Shown piece by piece: positions 25,218 to 35,240 of a stretch of DNA of 64,000 nt; position 1 is the stretch's first letter; each line of letters begins with the position of its first letter. Both the position numbers and the translations under genes were made by a program. Source of the DNA: Acinetobacter celticus (GTDB lineage Bacteria; Pseudomonadota; Gammaproteobacteria; Pseudomonadales; Moraxellaceae); contig NZ_MBDL01000010.1 of NCBI RefSeq assembly GCF_001707755.1, positions 271,650 through 335,649 of the forward strand. Direction: 5' to 3'. The notes beneath the pieces are model-generated. The model worked only from the letters and a program-made list of their open reading frames with translations, did not search any database and was not told where the DNA came from.

Positions 25218-25850
25218 ATGACGCCCTTACTTAGTATTGCACTCATTCATTTTTTTGCATTAATCAGCCCAGGTCCAGACTTTTTCTTTGTCACCCAAAG
25301 TGCGATCCGCCAAAGCCGTAGTCACGCATTGTTTGCCGCGACAGGAATTGCTCTCAGCATACTGGTTTGGTCACTTTGCGCGATGAGTGGTTTACATTAT
25401 CTCTTTCAAAAAATGGCTTGGTTACAACAAGTCTTGATGATTGGCGGTGGCTTATATCTTTTTTACCTTGGAATTCAACTGCTAAAATCTGCCTTGAATA
25501 AAAGCCCACAGTCTGAATCTGACACTATTGAACCCACTGTATATTCTAAAACGCCTTACCACACTCTTTTACTGAAAGGCTTTTTGACCAATATGGCAAA
25601 CCCGAAAGCCTTGGTTTATTTTAGTAGTGTATTTGCAATTGCAATTAATACAGAAAGCTCTATTTTTCAACAAAGTTCGTTACTCCTCTTAGTTTTTATT
25701 GAGAGCCTGCTCTGGTTTGCACTCGTCGCTATTCTTTTTTCAACCCCTAAAATTAATAGCTACTATCAAAAATTCAGTAAAAAAATTGATGGCATCACTG
25801 GCGGTATTTTTATCAGTTTTGGATGCATGTTAATTTTAAATCGCGACTAA
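25218..25850 (+). CDS. LysE/RhtB family amino-acid exporter
   Basis: 210 residues with about six membrane segments. The N-terminus LSIALIHFFALISPGPDFFFVTQSAIRQSRSHALFAATGIALSI is the family signature (SPGPD, GxxxG), and the second half has GFLTNMANPKALVYFSSVFA. Family members export amino acids or homoserine lactones. Substrate unknown. Terminator downstream. Confidence 0.92.
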   Translation: MTPLLSIALIHFFALISPGPDFFFVTQSAIRQSRSHALFAATGIALSILVWSLCAMSGLHYLFQKMAWLQQVLMIGGGLYLFYLGIQLLKSALNKSPQSESDTIEPTVYSKTPYHTLLLKGFLTNMANPKALVYFSSVFAIAINTESSIFQQSSLLLLVFIESLLWFALVAILFSTPKINSYYQKFSKKIDGITGGIFISFGCMLILNRD

Positions 25851-25863
25851 AAAACTAATATAC

Positions 25864-25891
25864 AAAAGGCACCGAATGAGGTGCTTTTTTT
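25864..25891 (+). terminator. Terminator of the LysE-type gene
   Basis: AAAAGGCACC, short loop, GGTGCTTTTTTT. Confidence 0.85.
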
Positions 25892-26385
25892 ATGACTAAT
25901 TTAGAAAAAATCCAACTTATTTCAGAACAAAAACCGAAGTTTCAATTGTCATATTTACAATAATTTCTCACCCATATTTAAAGCGCTACGGAGTCGAAAT
26001 ATGAGATGACTTACCTGAAGCAAAAATTGATCTATTTTGACCTAAACCCGTTACCACTTTGCAGTCGATAAATTATTAAAATAATGCTAACAAGAATTCC
26101 TTTACTGCTATTGAACCTATTAGACATAAAGACAACGCTTTTTATCAAAAATTGCGGGTAATCATTCCCAAAAAATAGAGCCAAAAAACACATCGACATA
26201 TCAAAATTTTCTAAAAAATGCTTAACATTTCATGCCAAAAAACCATATATATTTGCCAAAAATGTCACTTTAAAACCTGCTTATTGGTTGACTAATAGAG
26301 TAATCACTCTAATAATGTGAACCATGTTTCAGAAAGGATCCGCTGAAACTATAAAAAAAATATTGAACTTTTAAGGATATTAGGA
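25892..26385. other. Gap before the OmpW-type gene
   Basis: Nearly 500 bases. A short open end (NNANKNSFTAIEPIRHKDNAFYQKL..., stop at about 26178) looks like the tail of a lost gene, but it is too short to name. The last 100 bases should hold the promoter of the porin gene; AAGGATATTAGGA lies before its ATG. Confidence 0.4.
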
Positions 26386-27483
26386 ATGAGTCAATTTTCT
26401 AAAATTGTATTACCAATAGCATGCCTGCTCTCTACAAATTTAGCGTATGCAGATTCTACAAATTTTAAGCGTTGGGCAGTCAGTGCGGGCTGGATGCATG
26501 TGATGCCACAGGGGAAAGCCAATTCCACTCATGTAACAACTGCTGTTGAGGAAGGCGGTAGCTATGGGGTTGGGTCATTATGGGGTGCAGATCTTGAAAA
26601 ATATGCGACCAACAGTAAGGATCTGACGGGTATGGGAAAAATCATGTTCGATTCCTTTGTCAAAAATAGTAAAAAAGATCCTGAATATAAAGTACCTAAC
26701 AGTTTAATGAATGGTGCAAGATCTGATATTTCAGGAATTTCAGATTACACTGCTGCTGGTGGTATGGAAGCTGAAAATACTGATACACTGGGACTGACTT
26801 TAAGCTATTTCGTGAATGATAATGTTTCTTTAGAATTGATTGGTGGTATTCCACCTAAAGTCGACATTAAAGGTGTGGGAGAAATTCGTGCTGTTGCTTT
26901 ATCCACCTCTAATTCACCTCCTCCACTTGGAACACCACCCACTTATTTTAATGGTTTACAACTGCTTAAAGATACTTTAATTACTGACCTTGGTGCGCAT
27001 GGTACAGTCGCAGAAGTCACTGCTTGGACACCTGCGATTACCGCTAAATACCATTTTGGTACATCGGGTAAAGACCGATTCCGCCCATTTGTTGGTGCAG
27101 GTGTTACATATGGTCATTTCAATAAATTAAAACTGAATGGCGGTGTTGAAGAAGACTTAATTCAAGCTGGTTATATGATTGACAATATTTTGAGTGGTCG
27201 TGCTGGAGAAGCATTGCATGGCGGTAAAGGTAGTTCGACCGCTACACCTGAAGTTAAAGTTAAAACCAGTGATGCTATTGCACCCGTGCTGACCGCAGGC
27301 TTTACTTTTGACTTAACAGAACGTTGGTTTACTACAGGTTCGTTAAGCTATATGCCGAACTTTAATAATGTTGCTACGGTTACTGTAACAGACACCTCAA
27401 CAGGAAAAGAGTTGATTAAATCGACAACTAAAATTGATTTAGACCCATTAGTGACTTATGTGGGTGTCGGCTACCGATTCTAA
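26386..27483 (+). CDS. OmpW family outer-membrane protein, enlarged
   Basis: 365 residues with a signal peptide ending AYA/DST (22). OmpW-type strands are seen: WAVSAGWMHVMPQ, NTDTLGLTLSYFVNDNVSLELIGGIPPKVDI, TAWTPAITAKYHFG, RFRPFVGAGVTYGHF, APVLTAGFTFDLTERWFTTGSLSYMPNF and a C-terminal VGVGYRF. The family usually has 200-230 residues; here about 140 extra residues lie in long loops, chiefly at 45-120, 180-210 and 235-285. It should be an eight-strand barrel for small hydrophobic compounds (compare AlkL). The loops are unusual. Confidence 0.85.
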   Translation: MSQFSKIVLPIACLLSTNLAYADSTNFKRWAVSAGWMHVMPQGKANSTHVTTAVEEGGSYGVGSLWGADLEKYATNSKDLTGMGKIMFDSFVKNSKKDPEYKVPNSLMNGARSDISGISDYTAAGGMEAENTDTLGLTLSYFVNDNVSLELIGGIPPKVDIKGVGEIRAVALSTSNSPPPLGTPPTYFNGLQLLKDTLITDLGAHGTVAEVTAWTPAITAKYHFGTSGKDRFRPFVGAGVTYGHFNKLKLNGGVEEDLIQAGYMIDNILSGRAGEALHGGKGSSTATPEVKVKTSDAIAPVLTAGFTFDLTERWFTTGSLSYMPNFNNVATVTVTDTSTGKELIKSTTKIDLDPLVTYVGVGYRF

Positions 27484-28018
27484 TTTGTAAAAATAATGAG
27501 AACCTAGTTGTATTCTATTGAAAAAAACTAGGTTCTCAAATTTAAAAAACTGCATTAAAACTGTGAAGCAATCCATCAAAAATTAATGGAAAAGCCGACT
27601 AAAAATAAATTGACTAAGGCTGTTTTTTAAATAATCGCAATCTATTTTTATTATTAGATAAGTTTAGTGAATTATCTACAAGCCCCATTAAGCTTAAATA
27701 GAGGATGAAATACTTATATTTCGCTCAGATAAAATCCCTTTTTTAAATATCGAATATACGATCACACCTAGATAGTGAAATATTGAAACATAAAAAATTT
27801 AGAGCATTTAAAGCCTGACTAAAAGCATTATCAAACACCAATATACTCCCCCTCTTTAAGTATGTTTGAGTAAGAATTACAGTATCTACCTCCCGCTACA
27901 CCAATATATTTGTCACATGCTCAAGAGGTTTGGGTACAGCACTGGTTTAAATTTTTTCTTCTACCCATTTTATTGTTAGCTTGAATAAAATCATCACCTT
28001 TTTATGTAGCTGTTAAAA
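27484..28018. other. Gap between OmpW-type gene and yceI
   Basis: Over 500 bases. A perfect 13-bp inverted repeat (TGAGAACCTAGTT at 27497-27509, AACTAGGTTCTCA at 27526-27538) lies 14 bases past the porin stop and probably ends its transcript, though no T run follows. Beyond that no convincing frame is seen. Confidence 0.6.
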
Positions 28019-28020
28019 AC

Positions 28021-28062
28021 AAAAAAGCCTATCAAGACTTTATAAAATATTGATAGACTTTT
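28021..28062 (-). terminator. Terminator of yceI
   Basis: On the minus strand AAAGTCTATCAA, a 14-base loop, TTGATAGGCTTT and T run; one mismatch in the stem. Confidence 0.8.
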
Positions 28063-28074
28063 GTTTTACAAAAA

Positions 28075-28653
28075 TTATTTTGCTACAGATGCTTCAGTTG
28101 TAATGTTTACACTAATTTTATCACCCACATTCGGTACATAAGCACCAATACCAAATGCTGAACGGTCAAATGATGTTGTCGCATTAAAACCAACCGTTTC
28201 TGCTTTTGTCATTGGGTGTACGCCTTGTTTATTTAAGACTGCATCTAGAACTACCGATTTAGTGACATTTTTAACAGTCAAATCTCCAGTAATTTTATAT
28301 TTATTACCACCGACCGCCTGAACTTTTGTGCTCTTAAAGGTAATGTTTGGGTATTTAGCTGCATCAAACCAAGCTTCTTTTTGGAACTCTTTATCTAAAG
28401 CAGGAACATTACTATTGATACTACTTAAAGGGATAACAACATTAACTGATGAATTAGCAGGTTTTGCATTATCTACATTTATTGTGCCTTGAATGTCAGA
28501 AAAATTTGCAGATGGCGTAGAAAAACCAAAATGACTCCAAGAAAATACTGTCGCTGTATGAGTTGGGTCTATTTGATATGCAACTGGTTTTGCCATTGAT
28601 AGCGTAGTTACTGATGCAAATGCCAAACCGATTGTTAATGCTTTAATGTTCAT
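28075..28653 (-). CDS. YceI family periplasmic protein
   Basis: 192 residues with a signal peptide (MNIKALTIGLAFASVTTLSMA, cleaved near 21). The YceI lipocalin-like domain starts YQIDPTHTATVFSWSHFGFSTPSANFSDIQGTINVD and contains the usual PLSSINSNVPALDKEFQKEAWFDAAKYPNITFKST and TGDLTVKNVTKSVVLDAVL. It binds isoprenoid-type lipids in the periplasm in relatives. Single gene. Confidence 0.95.
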   Translation of the reverse strand: MNIKALTIGLAFASVTTLSMAKPVAYQIDPTHTATVFSWSHFGFSTPSANFSDIQGTINVDNAKPANSSVNVVIPLSSINSNVPALDKEFQKEAWFDAAKYPNITFKSTKVQAVGGNKYKITGDLTVKNVTKSVVLDAVLNKQGVHPMTKAETVGFNATTSFDRSAFGIGAYVPNVGDKISVNITTEASVAK

Positions 28654-28785
28654 GTTTTTATCTCGCTTTTGAATACTAATAAGTTTATAGAATTTTGTCG
28701 CAAATACACTGTTAAAGATAAAACGATATGTTGCATCTTTAGAACGATAAATTTGTAAAGATCAGTAGCACTTTGCAATACAGCA

Positions 28786-29232
28786 TTACATTCGGTATTG
28801 GATAAATCCTGTTTTACGCGCAACTCGATCATAAAGTCGCTGTGCAATTTCATTATCCTGATGCGTTAACCAATACACTCGGTCACAATGGCGTTGTTTC
28901 GTATATATCGCCACATATTCAATTAATTGCCGTGCAATACCTTTCGCTCGAAACTCTTCTAAGACAAATAAGTCTTGTAAATATGCATAAGGTTGAATTG
29001 TCCAACAACTCTCATGTTCAATCACATGCACAATCCCCACAATTTCCTGATTTAAAATAGCGACAAACCCATAAATATGTGAGCGTTCTGGCGCTGTTAA
29101 TTTCGTCCATGTATTTTCAGTGACGTCCAGAGCAAGCTCTGACTGATAAAACTGTAAATAGCGATGCCATAAATTCAGCCATTCTGTTTTATCTAATGTA
29201 TTTAAATCACGGATTGATACGTCTAAGCTCAT
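28786..29232 (-). CDS. GNAT family N-acetyltransferase
   Basis: 148 residues with the GNAT core: VGIVHVIEH, LQDLFVLEEFRAKGIARQLIEYVAIYTKQ (motif A, acetyl-CoA loop near R-x2-G-x-A), and VYWLTHQDNEIAQRLYDRVARKTGFIQYRM. It transfers an acetyl group from acetyl-CoA; acceptor unknown, probably a small amine. Start ATG 29232. Confidence 0.92.
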   Translation of the reverse strand: MSLDVSIRDLNTLDKTEWLNLWHRYLQFYQSELALDVTENTWTKLTAPERSHIYGFVAILNQEIVGIVHVIEHESCWTIQPYAYLQDLFVLEEFRAKGIARQLIEYVAIYTKQRHCDRVYWLTHQDNEIAQRLYDRVARKTGFIQYRM

Positions 29233-29502
29233 ATTACTCCCTCTTATTTCAACTATATTTTTATAGCATTTTTTTATATTTAACGTTCAATTTAAACATG
29301 CTTGTTCTTTTCAAAATACTGTTTAATAAGGTTAATTTGTATATTTCCTTATTGATAAAAAATACATCACATCCACTTTTCTCATTAAACTAACTATTCA
29401 AGGTGGCTTATCATCGACCTATAATCTATGACAAACTTCTATGCTGTTACATTGAATTAGATGCAACAATTATTTTCTGCCCTTTTGGTAAGGGAGTAGA
29501 AT
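29233..29502. other. AT-rich gap upstream of the GNAT gene
   Basis: Part of a 570-base stretch without intact genes, with poly-T-rich sequence; nothing else recognised apart from the possible OsmC remnant that follows. Confidence 0.4.
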
Positions 29503-29634
29503 AGATCTGGGTCACATTACACATGAATGCAGACAACAAAGGGATTCAGATTGAATCTATTGAAGTGAATTTAATACTAAACGCTGAAAGTGATTCAACG
29601 GCAGAGCAGAACTGTATTTGCCTAAAATTACTTT
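29503..29634 (+). pseudogene. Possible OsmC-family remnant
   Basis: A frame after a TAG reads IWVTLHMNADNKGIQIESIEVNLILNAESDS and stops at about 29634. The pattern resembles the OsmC core (TxxxxAxxKGIxIESIEV). Start and end are missing. Weak call based on about 30 residues. Confidence 0.35.
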
Positions 29635-29771
29635 AAAAAATTATGTTACTAACAAGCAAATATAAGCGCTTATTTAAAGTTACTAAGAACTGCTCTGTTC
29701 CCCAATAAGTTCTTATATTCAAATACAGACGAAACCTATCTTCTAGACTTTCGCAAAATTTTGATAAAATT

Positions 29772-29791
29772 AAAGCCCCAATTGGGGCTTT
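29772..29791 (-). terminator. Terminator of the 71-aa gene
   Basis: AAAGCCCC-AATT-GGGGCTTT, a perfect palindrome 16 bases past the stop, with a short T-rich stretch following on the minus strand. Confidence 0.7.
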
Positions 29792-29806
29792 GGTATTTTT
29801 AGGGCT

Positions 29807-30022
29807 TTATAACTTTTCAACTAACACACGGTCAACTTGCTTCAGACCTGTCGTTTTTTCACGATTTTGTCGACGAACTTTAATTACTTTCTCTTCGTCC
29901 AAGTCTTTTAGCATCAATACAACTGCCATCATAGACTCAAGTGGAATATCTTGACCAATCCACTTTTGTTCGCCTGCGTCCATTAAAGTGATTTCATCAC
30001 TAATTTGCTCATAAAGGCTCAT
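29807..30022 (-). CDS. Small conserved hypothetical protein
   Basis: 71 residues, MSLYEQISDEITLMDAGEQKWIGQDIPLESMMAVVLMLKDLDEEKVIKVRRQNREKTTGLKQVDRVLVEKL. It is soluble, acidic in the first half and basic in the second. GAGGAAAAC before the ATG is a good ribosome site. Family not recognised. It lies downstream of tktA in the same direction, beyond the tktA terminator region. Confidence 0.75.
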   Translation of the reverse strand: MSLYEQISDEITLMDAGEQKWIGQDIPLESMMAVVLMLKDLDEEKVIKVRRQNREKTTGLKQVDRVLVEKL

Positions 30023-30137
30023 GTTTTCCTCACTTTGGCAAAATTTGCCAATTATGCTGAATACTTCAATGAATGACTAAATTTTAAACCTTTAATTTTT
30101 AATCATTCGTTGAAATATCGTTATTTCAAAAATAAAA

Positions 30138-30160
30138 GACGCCCCAAATACTGGAGCGCC
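30138..30160 (-). terminator. Terminator of tktA
   Basis: Minus strand GGCGCTCC, loop, GGGGCGTC with two G-T pairs and a T-rich tail. Confidence 0.7.
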
Positions 30161-30183
30161 TTTTAACAATGTACTTTAAAGTA

Positions 30184-32172
30184 TTAAGCTGTGATTTCTT
30201 TTACAGCAGCAACAACCGCTTCAGTGGTAATACCAAAGTGTTGATACAAATCTTTCGCAGGTGCAGATTCGCCATAAGTTGTCATACCAATTACACGACC
30301 ATCTAGACCAACAAATTTCCACCAGTAGTCTACATGTGCAGCTTCAACAGCAACACGCGCACGAATGTCAGCAGGAAGAATCGCTTCACGGTAAGCTGCA
30401 TCTTGCTTCACGAACTCTTCAGCACATGGCATAGACACTACACGTACACCATTAAGTTGTGCGTAAGCTTCCATTGCCAATGACACTTCTGAACCAGTCG
30501 CAATAATAATGGCTTTTAATTCACCTTTTTCTTTCGCTAAGATATAACCACCTTTCGCAACATCTGCAATTTGGGCATCTGTACGAGTTTGGAATGGCAA
30601 GTTTTGACGAGAGAAAATAAGTGCCGTTGGCCCTTCTGAACGTACAAGTGCAGATTTCCAAGAAATTGCAGCTTCAACAGTGTCACATGGGCGCCATGTA
30701 TTTAAGTTTGGTGTACCACGTAAAGAAGCAATTTGTTCTACAGGCTGATGCGTAGGGCCATCTTCACCTAGACCAATTGAGTCATGCGTATATACATGAA
30801 TCACACGTTGCTTCATCAACGCAGACATACGTACTGCATTACGCGCATATTCCATAAACATGAGGAATGTTGCAACGTAAGGAATGAAACCACCGTGTAG
30901 TGCAACACCATTGGCAATAGCAGTCATACCGAACTCACGTACACCATAGTGTACATAGTTACCCGCAGGATTGTCCTGAATGCCTTGTGCACCTTTCCAA
31001 AGTGTTAAGTTTGAACCCGCAAGGTCAGCAGAACCACCTAAAATTTCAGGAAGCAATGGTGCAAATGCTTGAATGGCTGCTTGGCTGGCTTTACGTGTTG
31101 CTACGGTTTCAGCTTTTGCATTTACTTCTGCAATGTATGCATCTGCTTTAGCCACAAAATCAGCAGGTAAATCGCCTGACATACGACGTTTAAGTTCAGC
31201 CGCTTCGGTTGGGTATTTTGCAGCATAAGCAGCAAACACTTCATTCCAAGCTGCTTCAGATTTCGTACCTTTGTCTTTTGCATCCCATGCAGCATAGATA
31301 TCTGCTGGAATTTCAAATGGGCCTTCTGTCCAACCCAAAGCTTCACGTGTTAATGCAATTTCGTCGTTACCTAAAGGCGCACCGTGGCAATCTTCTTTAC
31401 CTTGTTTGTTTGGTGAACCTAAACCAATAATTGTTTTACAAATAATTAATGTTGGTTTTGCAGTTTCAGCTTTTGCTTCCAAAGTTGCAGTACGTAATGC
31501 TTCTGCATCATGACCATCAACTTTAAGTACTTGCCAACCGTAAGCCAAGAAACGTTGCTCTGTATCGTCAGAGAACCAACCTTCTACTTCACCGTCAATT
31601 GAAATACCATTGTCATCATAATAAGCAACAAGTTTGCCTAGACCCAATGTACCTGCCAATGAACATGCTTCATGAGAAACACCTTCCATTAAACAACCAT
31701 CGCCTAAGAAACAGTAAGTGAAGTGATCTACAACTTGAATGTCATCTTTATTGAATTGCGCAGCTAAAGTTTTTTCAGCAAGTGCAAAACCAACGGCATT
31801 AGCAATACCTTGACCCAATGGACCAGTCGTTGTTTCAATGCCTGGTGCATAACCTAATTCAGGATGACCCGGCGTTTTTGAATGTAATTGACGGAATGAT
31901 TTTAAATCGTCAATTGAAAGCGCATAGCCAGTCAAATGTAGTAATGCATACTGCAACATAGAGCCATGACCATTCGATAATACAAAACGGTCACGGTTTG
32001 CCCATTGTGGGTTGGTCGGGTTGTGATTTAAGAAATCACGCCATACCACATCAGCGATATCTGCCATCCCCATTGGAGCACCTGGATGTCCTGAATTTGC
32101 TTTTTGCACAGCGTCCATTGCCAATACACGAATTGCATTTGCAATACGACGTTCGTTAAGCGGGGTTGTCAT
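30184..32172 (-). CDS. tktA: Transketolase
   Basis: 662 residues, as in E. coli TktA (663). The thiamine diphosphate motif [32 protein letters not shown] is at about 154-186. The N-terminus [33 protein letters not shown] has the usual substrate-binding histidine, and the pyrimidine-domain glutamate lies in VREFGM. It moves two-carbon units in the pentose phosphate pathway. Divergent from metK. Confidence 0.98.
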   Translation of the reverse strand: MTTPLNERRIANAIRVLAMDAVQKANSGHPGAPMGMADIADVVWRDFLNHNPTNPQWANRDRFVLSNGHGSMLQYALLHLTGYALSIDDLKSFRQLHSKTPGHPELGYAPGIETTTGPLGQGIANAVGFALAEKTLAAQFNKDDIQVVDHFTYCFLGDGCLMEGVSHEACSLAGTLGLGKLVAYYDDNGISIDGEVEGWFSDDTEQRFLAYGWQVLKVDGHDAEALRTATLEAKAETAKPTLIICKTIIGLGSPNKQGKEDCHGAPLGNDEIALTREALGWTEGPFEIPADIYAAWDAKDKGTKSEAAWNEVFAAYAAKYPTEAAELKRRMSGDLPADFVAKADAYIAEVNAKAETVATRKASQAAIQAFAPLLPEILGGSADLAGSNLTLWKGAQGIQDNPAGNYVHYGVREFGMTAIANGVALHGGFIPYVATFLMFMEYARNAVRMSALMKQRVIHVYTHDSIGLGEDGPTHQPVEQIASLRGTPNLNTWRPCDTVEAAISWKSALVRSEGPTALIFSRQNLPFQTRTDAQIADVAKGGYILAKEKGELKAIIIATGSEVSLAMEAYAQLNGVRVVSMPCAEEFVKQDAAYREAILPADIRARVAVEAAHVDYWWKFVGLDGRVIGMTTYGESAPAKDLYQHFGITTEAVVAAVKEITA

Positions 32173-32877
32173 AGGTCAGAGTCCACAAATGGTTTAAAGA
32201 GTAAGATGAATAGAATTCAAAGATAGCTGTATTGTCTTAAAAAAAGCGGAATGGGTAAAGCCTAATGGGCAATATTTCGCTATTTATTCATCCGTAGCTG
32301 TATGGTTGGGTGCTTATTGCTCACTTTCAAGTCAATCTGCTTTGAATATTTATTATACAGCACTTCTTTTGTCTGACCATCGAATAAAAACCATCTTAAA
32401 ATAAAGCCGATATTTCTGGGTTAAAGACAATTAAAAGACCATGTATAAAGAAAACCACTTAAAACCCATCTTTAAACTTCTAAGCGTTTCTTTTGTAACA
32501 TCACCAAAAAAACTTGAGTTAAATTTGTTTTTTGCATATCCACTAAAAACTAAATTATTTAAAATCAATCATTCACTATATTCCAATCTAATACGTCGCA
32601 CATAAAAATCGATTAGAACAAGGTTTTCAAAGATAGTCATATTCAATTCCTCAAATTCACTAGAAAATTGATTTGATCGCTACAATTTAACACTCATCAT
32701 CTGCTTTGTTAGAAAAATTGATCCAATAATTCCTGTATATCAGTTTTATAAATGCACTTATCAATTAAAAAGTCATGAAAATGAATTAATTTTAGCCATT
32801 TTGGTCATGTTGAGCTAGTCCTCAAGGCAAACTCGATGTAACATATTGCGTCTTTAAAATTAACTGTGATAGGACTT
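32173..32877. other. Long divergent gap between tktA and metK
   Basis: About 700 AT-rich bases without a credible frame. It must hold the promoters of both divergent genes. I see no SAM-riboswitch fold (no kink-turn or conserved cores) before metK. A short spaced AGCTGTAT motif occurs at 32226 and 32294. Confidence 0.5.
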
Positions 32878-34044
32878 ATGCGCGAGTACGCTGTATTTAC
32901 CTCGGAATCTGTAAGCGAAGGCCATCCGGATAAAATGGCTGACCAAATCAGTGATGCTATTTTGGATGCAATCTTAAAAGAAGACCCATATGCACGGGTT
33001 GCTTGTGAAACGCTTGTCAAAACGGGAGCGGTAGTACTTGCCGGTGAAATCACAACAACTGCAAACATTGACTTCGAAGCGATCGTTCGTAACACTGTAA
33101 ACGGCATTGGTTATCATCATTCAGACTTAGGTTTTGATGGTTCGACCTGTGCTGTGATTAACATGATTGGTAAACAATCACCTGAAATTGCTCAGGGTGT
33201 TGACCGTCAAAAACCTGAAGATCAAGGTGCCGGCGACCAAGGCTTAATGTTTGGTTACGCAAGCCGTGAAACTGATGTTTTAATGCCGGCTCCAATTTCA
33301 TATGCACATCGCTTAATGGAAAAACAAGCTGAGCTACGTAAACAAGGTAAATTAGCTTGGTTACGTCCAGATGCCAAAAGCCAAGTGACTTTTGCGTATG
33401 AAAATGGCAAGCCAGTCCGTTTAGATGCTGTAGTTCTGTCTACTCAGCATGACCCGTCAATTACTCAAGCACAGCTTAAAGAAGCTATCATTGAAGAAAT
33501 TGTGAAAAAAGTGATTCCTGCTGAAATGTTCCATGCAGGCACTAAATTCCACATAAACCCAACGGGCAAATTTGTTATTGGCGGCCCTGTAGGTGATTGT
33601 GGTTTAACAGGTCGTAAAATTATTGTTGATACGTACGGTGGTATGGCACGTCACGGTGGTGGTGCTTTCTCTGGTAAAGATCCATCGAAAGTTGACCGCT
33701 CTGCTGCTTATGCAGGTCGTTATGTTGCAAAAAATATTGTGGCGGCTGGTCTTGCAGACAAATGTGAAATTCAAGTGTCTTATGCCATTGGCGTCGCTGA
33801 ACCCACTTCAATTTCAATCAATACTTTCAACACAGCTAAAGTGTCTGAAGATTTGATTATTGCTTTGGTTCGTGAACACTTTGACCTACGCCCGTATGGT
33901 ATTACGCGTATGCTTAATCTGATTCAACCAATGTATCAACAAACTGCGGCCTATGGTCACTTTGGCCGTGAAGGTTCAGATTCTGCATTTACATGGGAAA
34001 AAACAGACAAAGTTGAAGCACTTAAAGCATCAGCGGGTCTGTAA
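32878..34044 (+). CDS. metK: S-adenosylmethionine synthetase
   Basis: ATG 32878 follows AGGA by four bases and gives 388 residues (E. coli 384); a GTG at 32866 is not needed. Signatures: [24 protein letters not shown] at the start, [12 protein letters not shown] and [27 protein letters not shown]. It makes SAM from methionine and ATP. Terminator downstream. Confidence 0.98.
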   Translation: MREYAVFTSESVSEGHPDKMADQISDAILDAILKEDPYARVACETLVKTGAVVLAGEITTTANIDFEAIVRNTVNGIGYHHSDLGFDGSTCAVINMIGKQSPEIAQGVDRQKPEDQGAGDQGLMFGYASRETDVLMPAPISYAHRLMEKQAELRKQGKLAWLRPDAKSQVTFAYENGKPVRLDAVVLSTQHDPSITQAQLKEAIIEEIVKKVIPAEMFHAGTKFHINPTGKFVIGGPVGDCGLTGRKIIVDTYGGMARHGGGAFSGKDPSKVDRSAAYAGRYVAKNIVAAGLADKCEIQVSYAIGVAEPTSISINTFNTAKVSEDLIIALVREHFDLRPYGITRMLNLIQPMYQQTAAYGHFGREGSDSAFTWEKTDKVEALKASAGL

Positions 34045-34063
34045 TTTTTACAAAATTTTAATT

Positions 34064-34094
34064 AAAAGAGCCTGCATTTTTGCAGGCTTTTTTT
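34064..34094 (+). terminator. Terminator of metK
   Basis: AAAAGAGCCTGCA, TTTT loop, TGCAGGCT and seven T. Confidence 0.9.
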
Positions 34095-34185
34095 AGGCTA
34101 AATGTTGTGCTCATTTGAGATTATTTGACACAATCAAGTTTTCAGCATATCTATACATGACCATCACCTTCTCAGTATTACACTT

Positions 34186-34620
34186 ATGCCTTTTCCATTA
34201 GAACTCAAATATATTGAAATTACTGAAGAACAATTTGGCTTCAAATTTCCAGAAAAATACAAAAATAAAATGCAGTAATAAGAAAATGGCGGTGAATTTA
34301 GAGTCACTTTTTCAGAAACAACAAATGCCGATGAAATAGAGCCTTGGTGGCTTTTCCCTTTTCAAGATAGTAGCGAGATCAAACACATTAAGCGCACGAT
34401 GAATCACCTCGTTTATGAGAATCAATCTATTCAAGACATGAGTGACTTTCCTACAAACAGTGTTGCTATTGCTTTTAACGACTGTGGTGACTATCTATTG
34501 TTATGCTCAGTAGATGAGATTCATCTTGAAGAAAAAATTTACCTCTGGCGTCATGAAGACAGCGAATCTGTCTACCTTCTTGCTAATTCTATTAACGTAT
34601 TAATCCCAATAGAGTCATGA
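34186..34620 (+). pseudogene. SMI1/KNR4 (SUKH)-like gene with two tandem stops
   Basis: One continuous frame of 145 codons reads MPFPLELKYIEITEEQFGFKFPEKYKNKMQ, then TAA TAA (34276-34281), then ENGGEFRVTFSETTNADEIEPWWLFPFQDSSEIKHI and on to a stop at 34620. The first part (EEQFGFKFPEKYKNKM-ENGG) is the SUKH/SMI1-KNR4 pattern, a family often acting as toxin immunity. The rest (VAIAFNDCGDYLLLC) is the usual core. The frame is otherwise intact, so loss is recent or the stops are bypassed. An ATG at 34399 could give only a 73-residue fragment. Confidence 0.75.
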
Positions 34621-34759
34621 ATGAAAGCCATTTTATTCAATTTTTCCCGTTGACAAAAATTACACTTAATCAACAATTTTAGATCGATTTATGATTGTTT
34701 TTTCAGCTAATATGTTTTCAACCCATGCTACGGGTATAACAAAAAAGAGGAAGATCAAA

Positions 34760-35104
34760 ATGAATAAACTACTTATCGCTTTAGGCCTTGTTGCATCTGT
34801 TGCTCTTGTTGGTTGTAATAAAGAGAAAGCACCTGAAACAGGTGCAACAACAGGTGAACATATCGAAAATGCAGCTGATCAGGCTGCTCATGATCTTAAA
34901 AATGCTGCAGATCATGCAGCATCTGAAACAACAGCTGCTGCAGACAATGCGGTTGCAAAAATTGATGCAGCAACAGAAGAAGCAACTGCAAAAACTGAAG
35001 CTGCAGCACATGATGTAAAAGAAGCAACTAAAAATGCAACTGCTGACGCTGCGGCAGCCATTGAAAAAACTGCGAGTGATGTCAAAGAAAAAGCACATCA
35101 ATAA
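34760..35104 (+). CDS. Alanine-rich lipoprotein with helical repeats
   Basis: ATG 34760, preceded by GAGGAAG, gives 114 residues. The signal peptide ends at the lipobox LVGC (16-19). The mature part is nearly free of large hydrophobic residues and made of 11-residue-like helical repeats (NAADQAAHDLK, NAADHAASETT, EAAAHDVKEAT), as in LEA-like and Lpp-like envelope proteins. It may be a structural or stress lipoprotein. Terminator downstream. Confidence 0.8.
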   Translation: MNKLLIALGLVASVALVGCNKEKAPETGATTGEHIENAADQAAHDLKNAADHAASETTAAADNAVAKIDAATEEATAKTEAAAHDVKEATKNATADAAAAIEKTASDVKEKAHQ

Positions 35105-35117
35105 GTCTTTTCCAAAT

Positions 35118-35146
35118 AAAAAAGCCCTCTCAATGAGGGCTTTTTT
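35118..35146 (+). terminator. Terminator of the alanine-rich lipoprotein gene
   Basis: AAAAAAGCCCTC, short loop, GAGGGCTTTTTT. Confidence 0.92.
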
Positions 35147-35240
35147 ACAGGTTATTTATATAAATTATCAATGTGAAAAATTCCATTTCCCCTGTATGCA
35201 AAAGTTGCATATCATATAAAAACTTTATAAGAGTATAAAA

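Noticed and set aside
32600..32877. SAM riboswitch before metK
   Set aside because: No conserved cores, no terminator-antiterminator arrangement, and such switches are not typical for this group.
34781..35101. Reverse frame of 106 codons rich in Cys and Ser
   Set aside because: Mirror of the alanine-rich lipoprotein gene; the composition is an artefact of GCA/GCT repeats.
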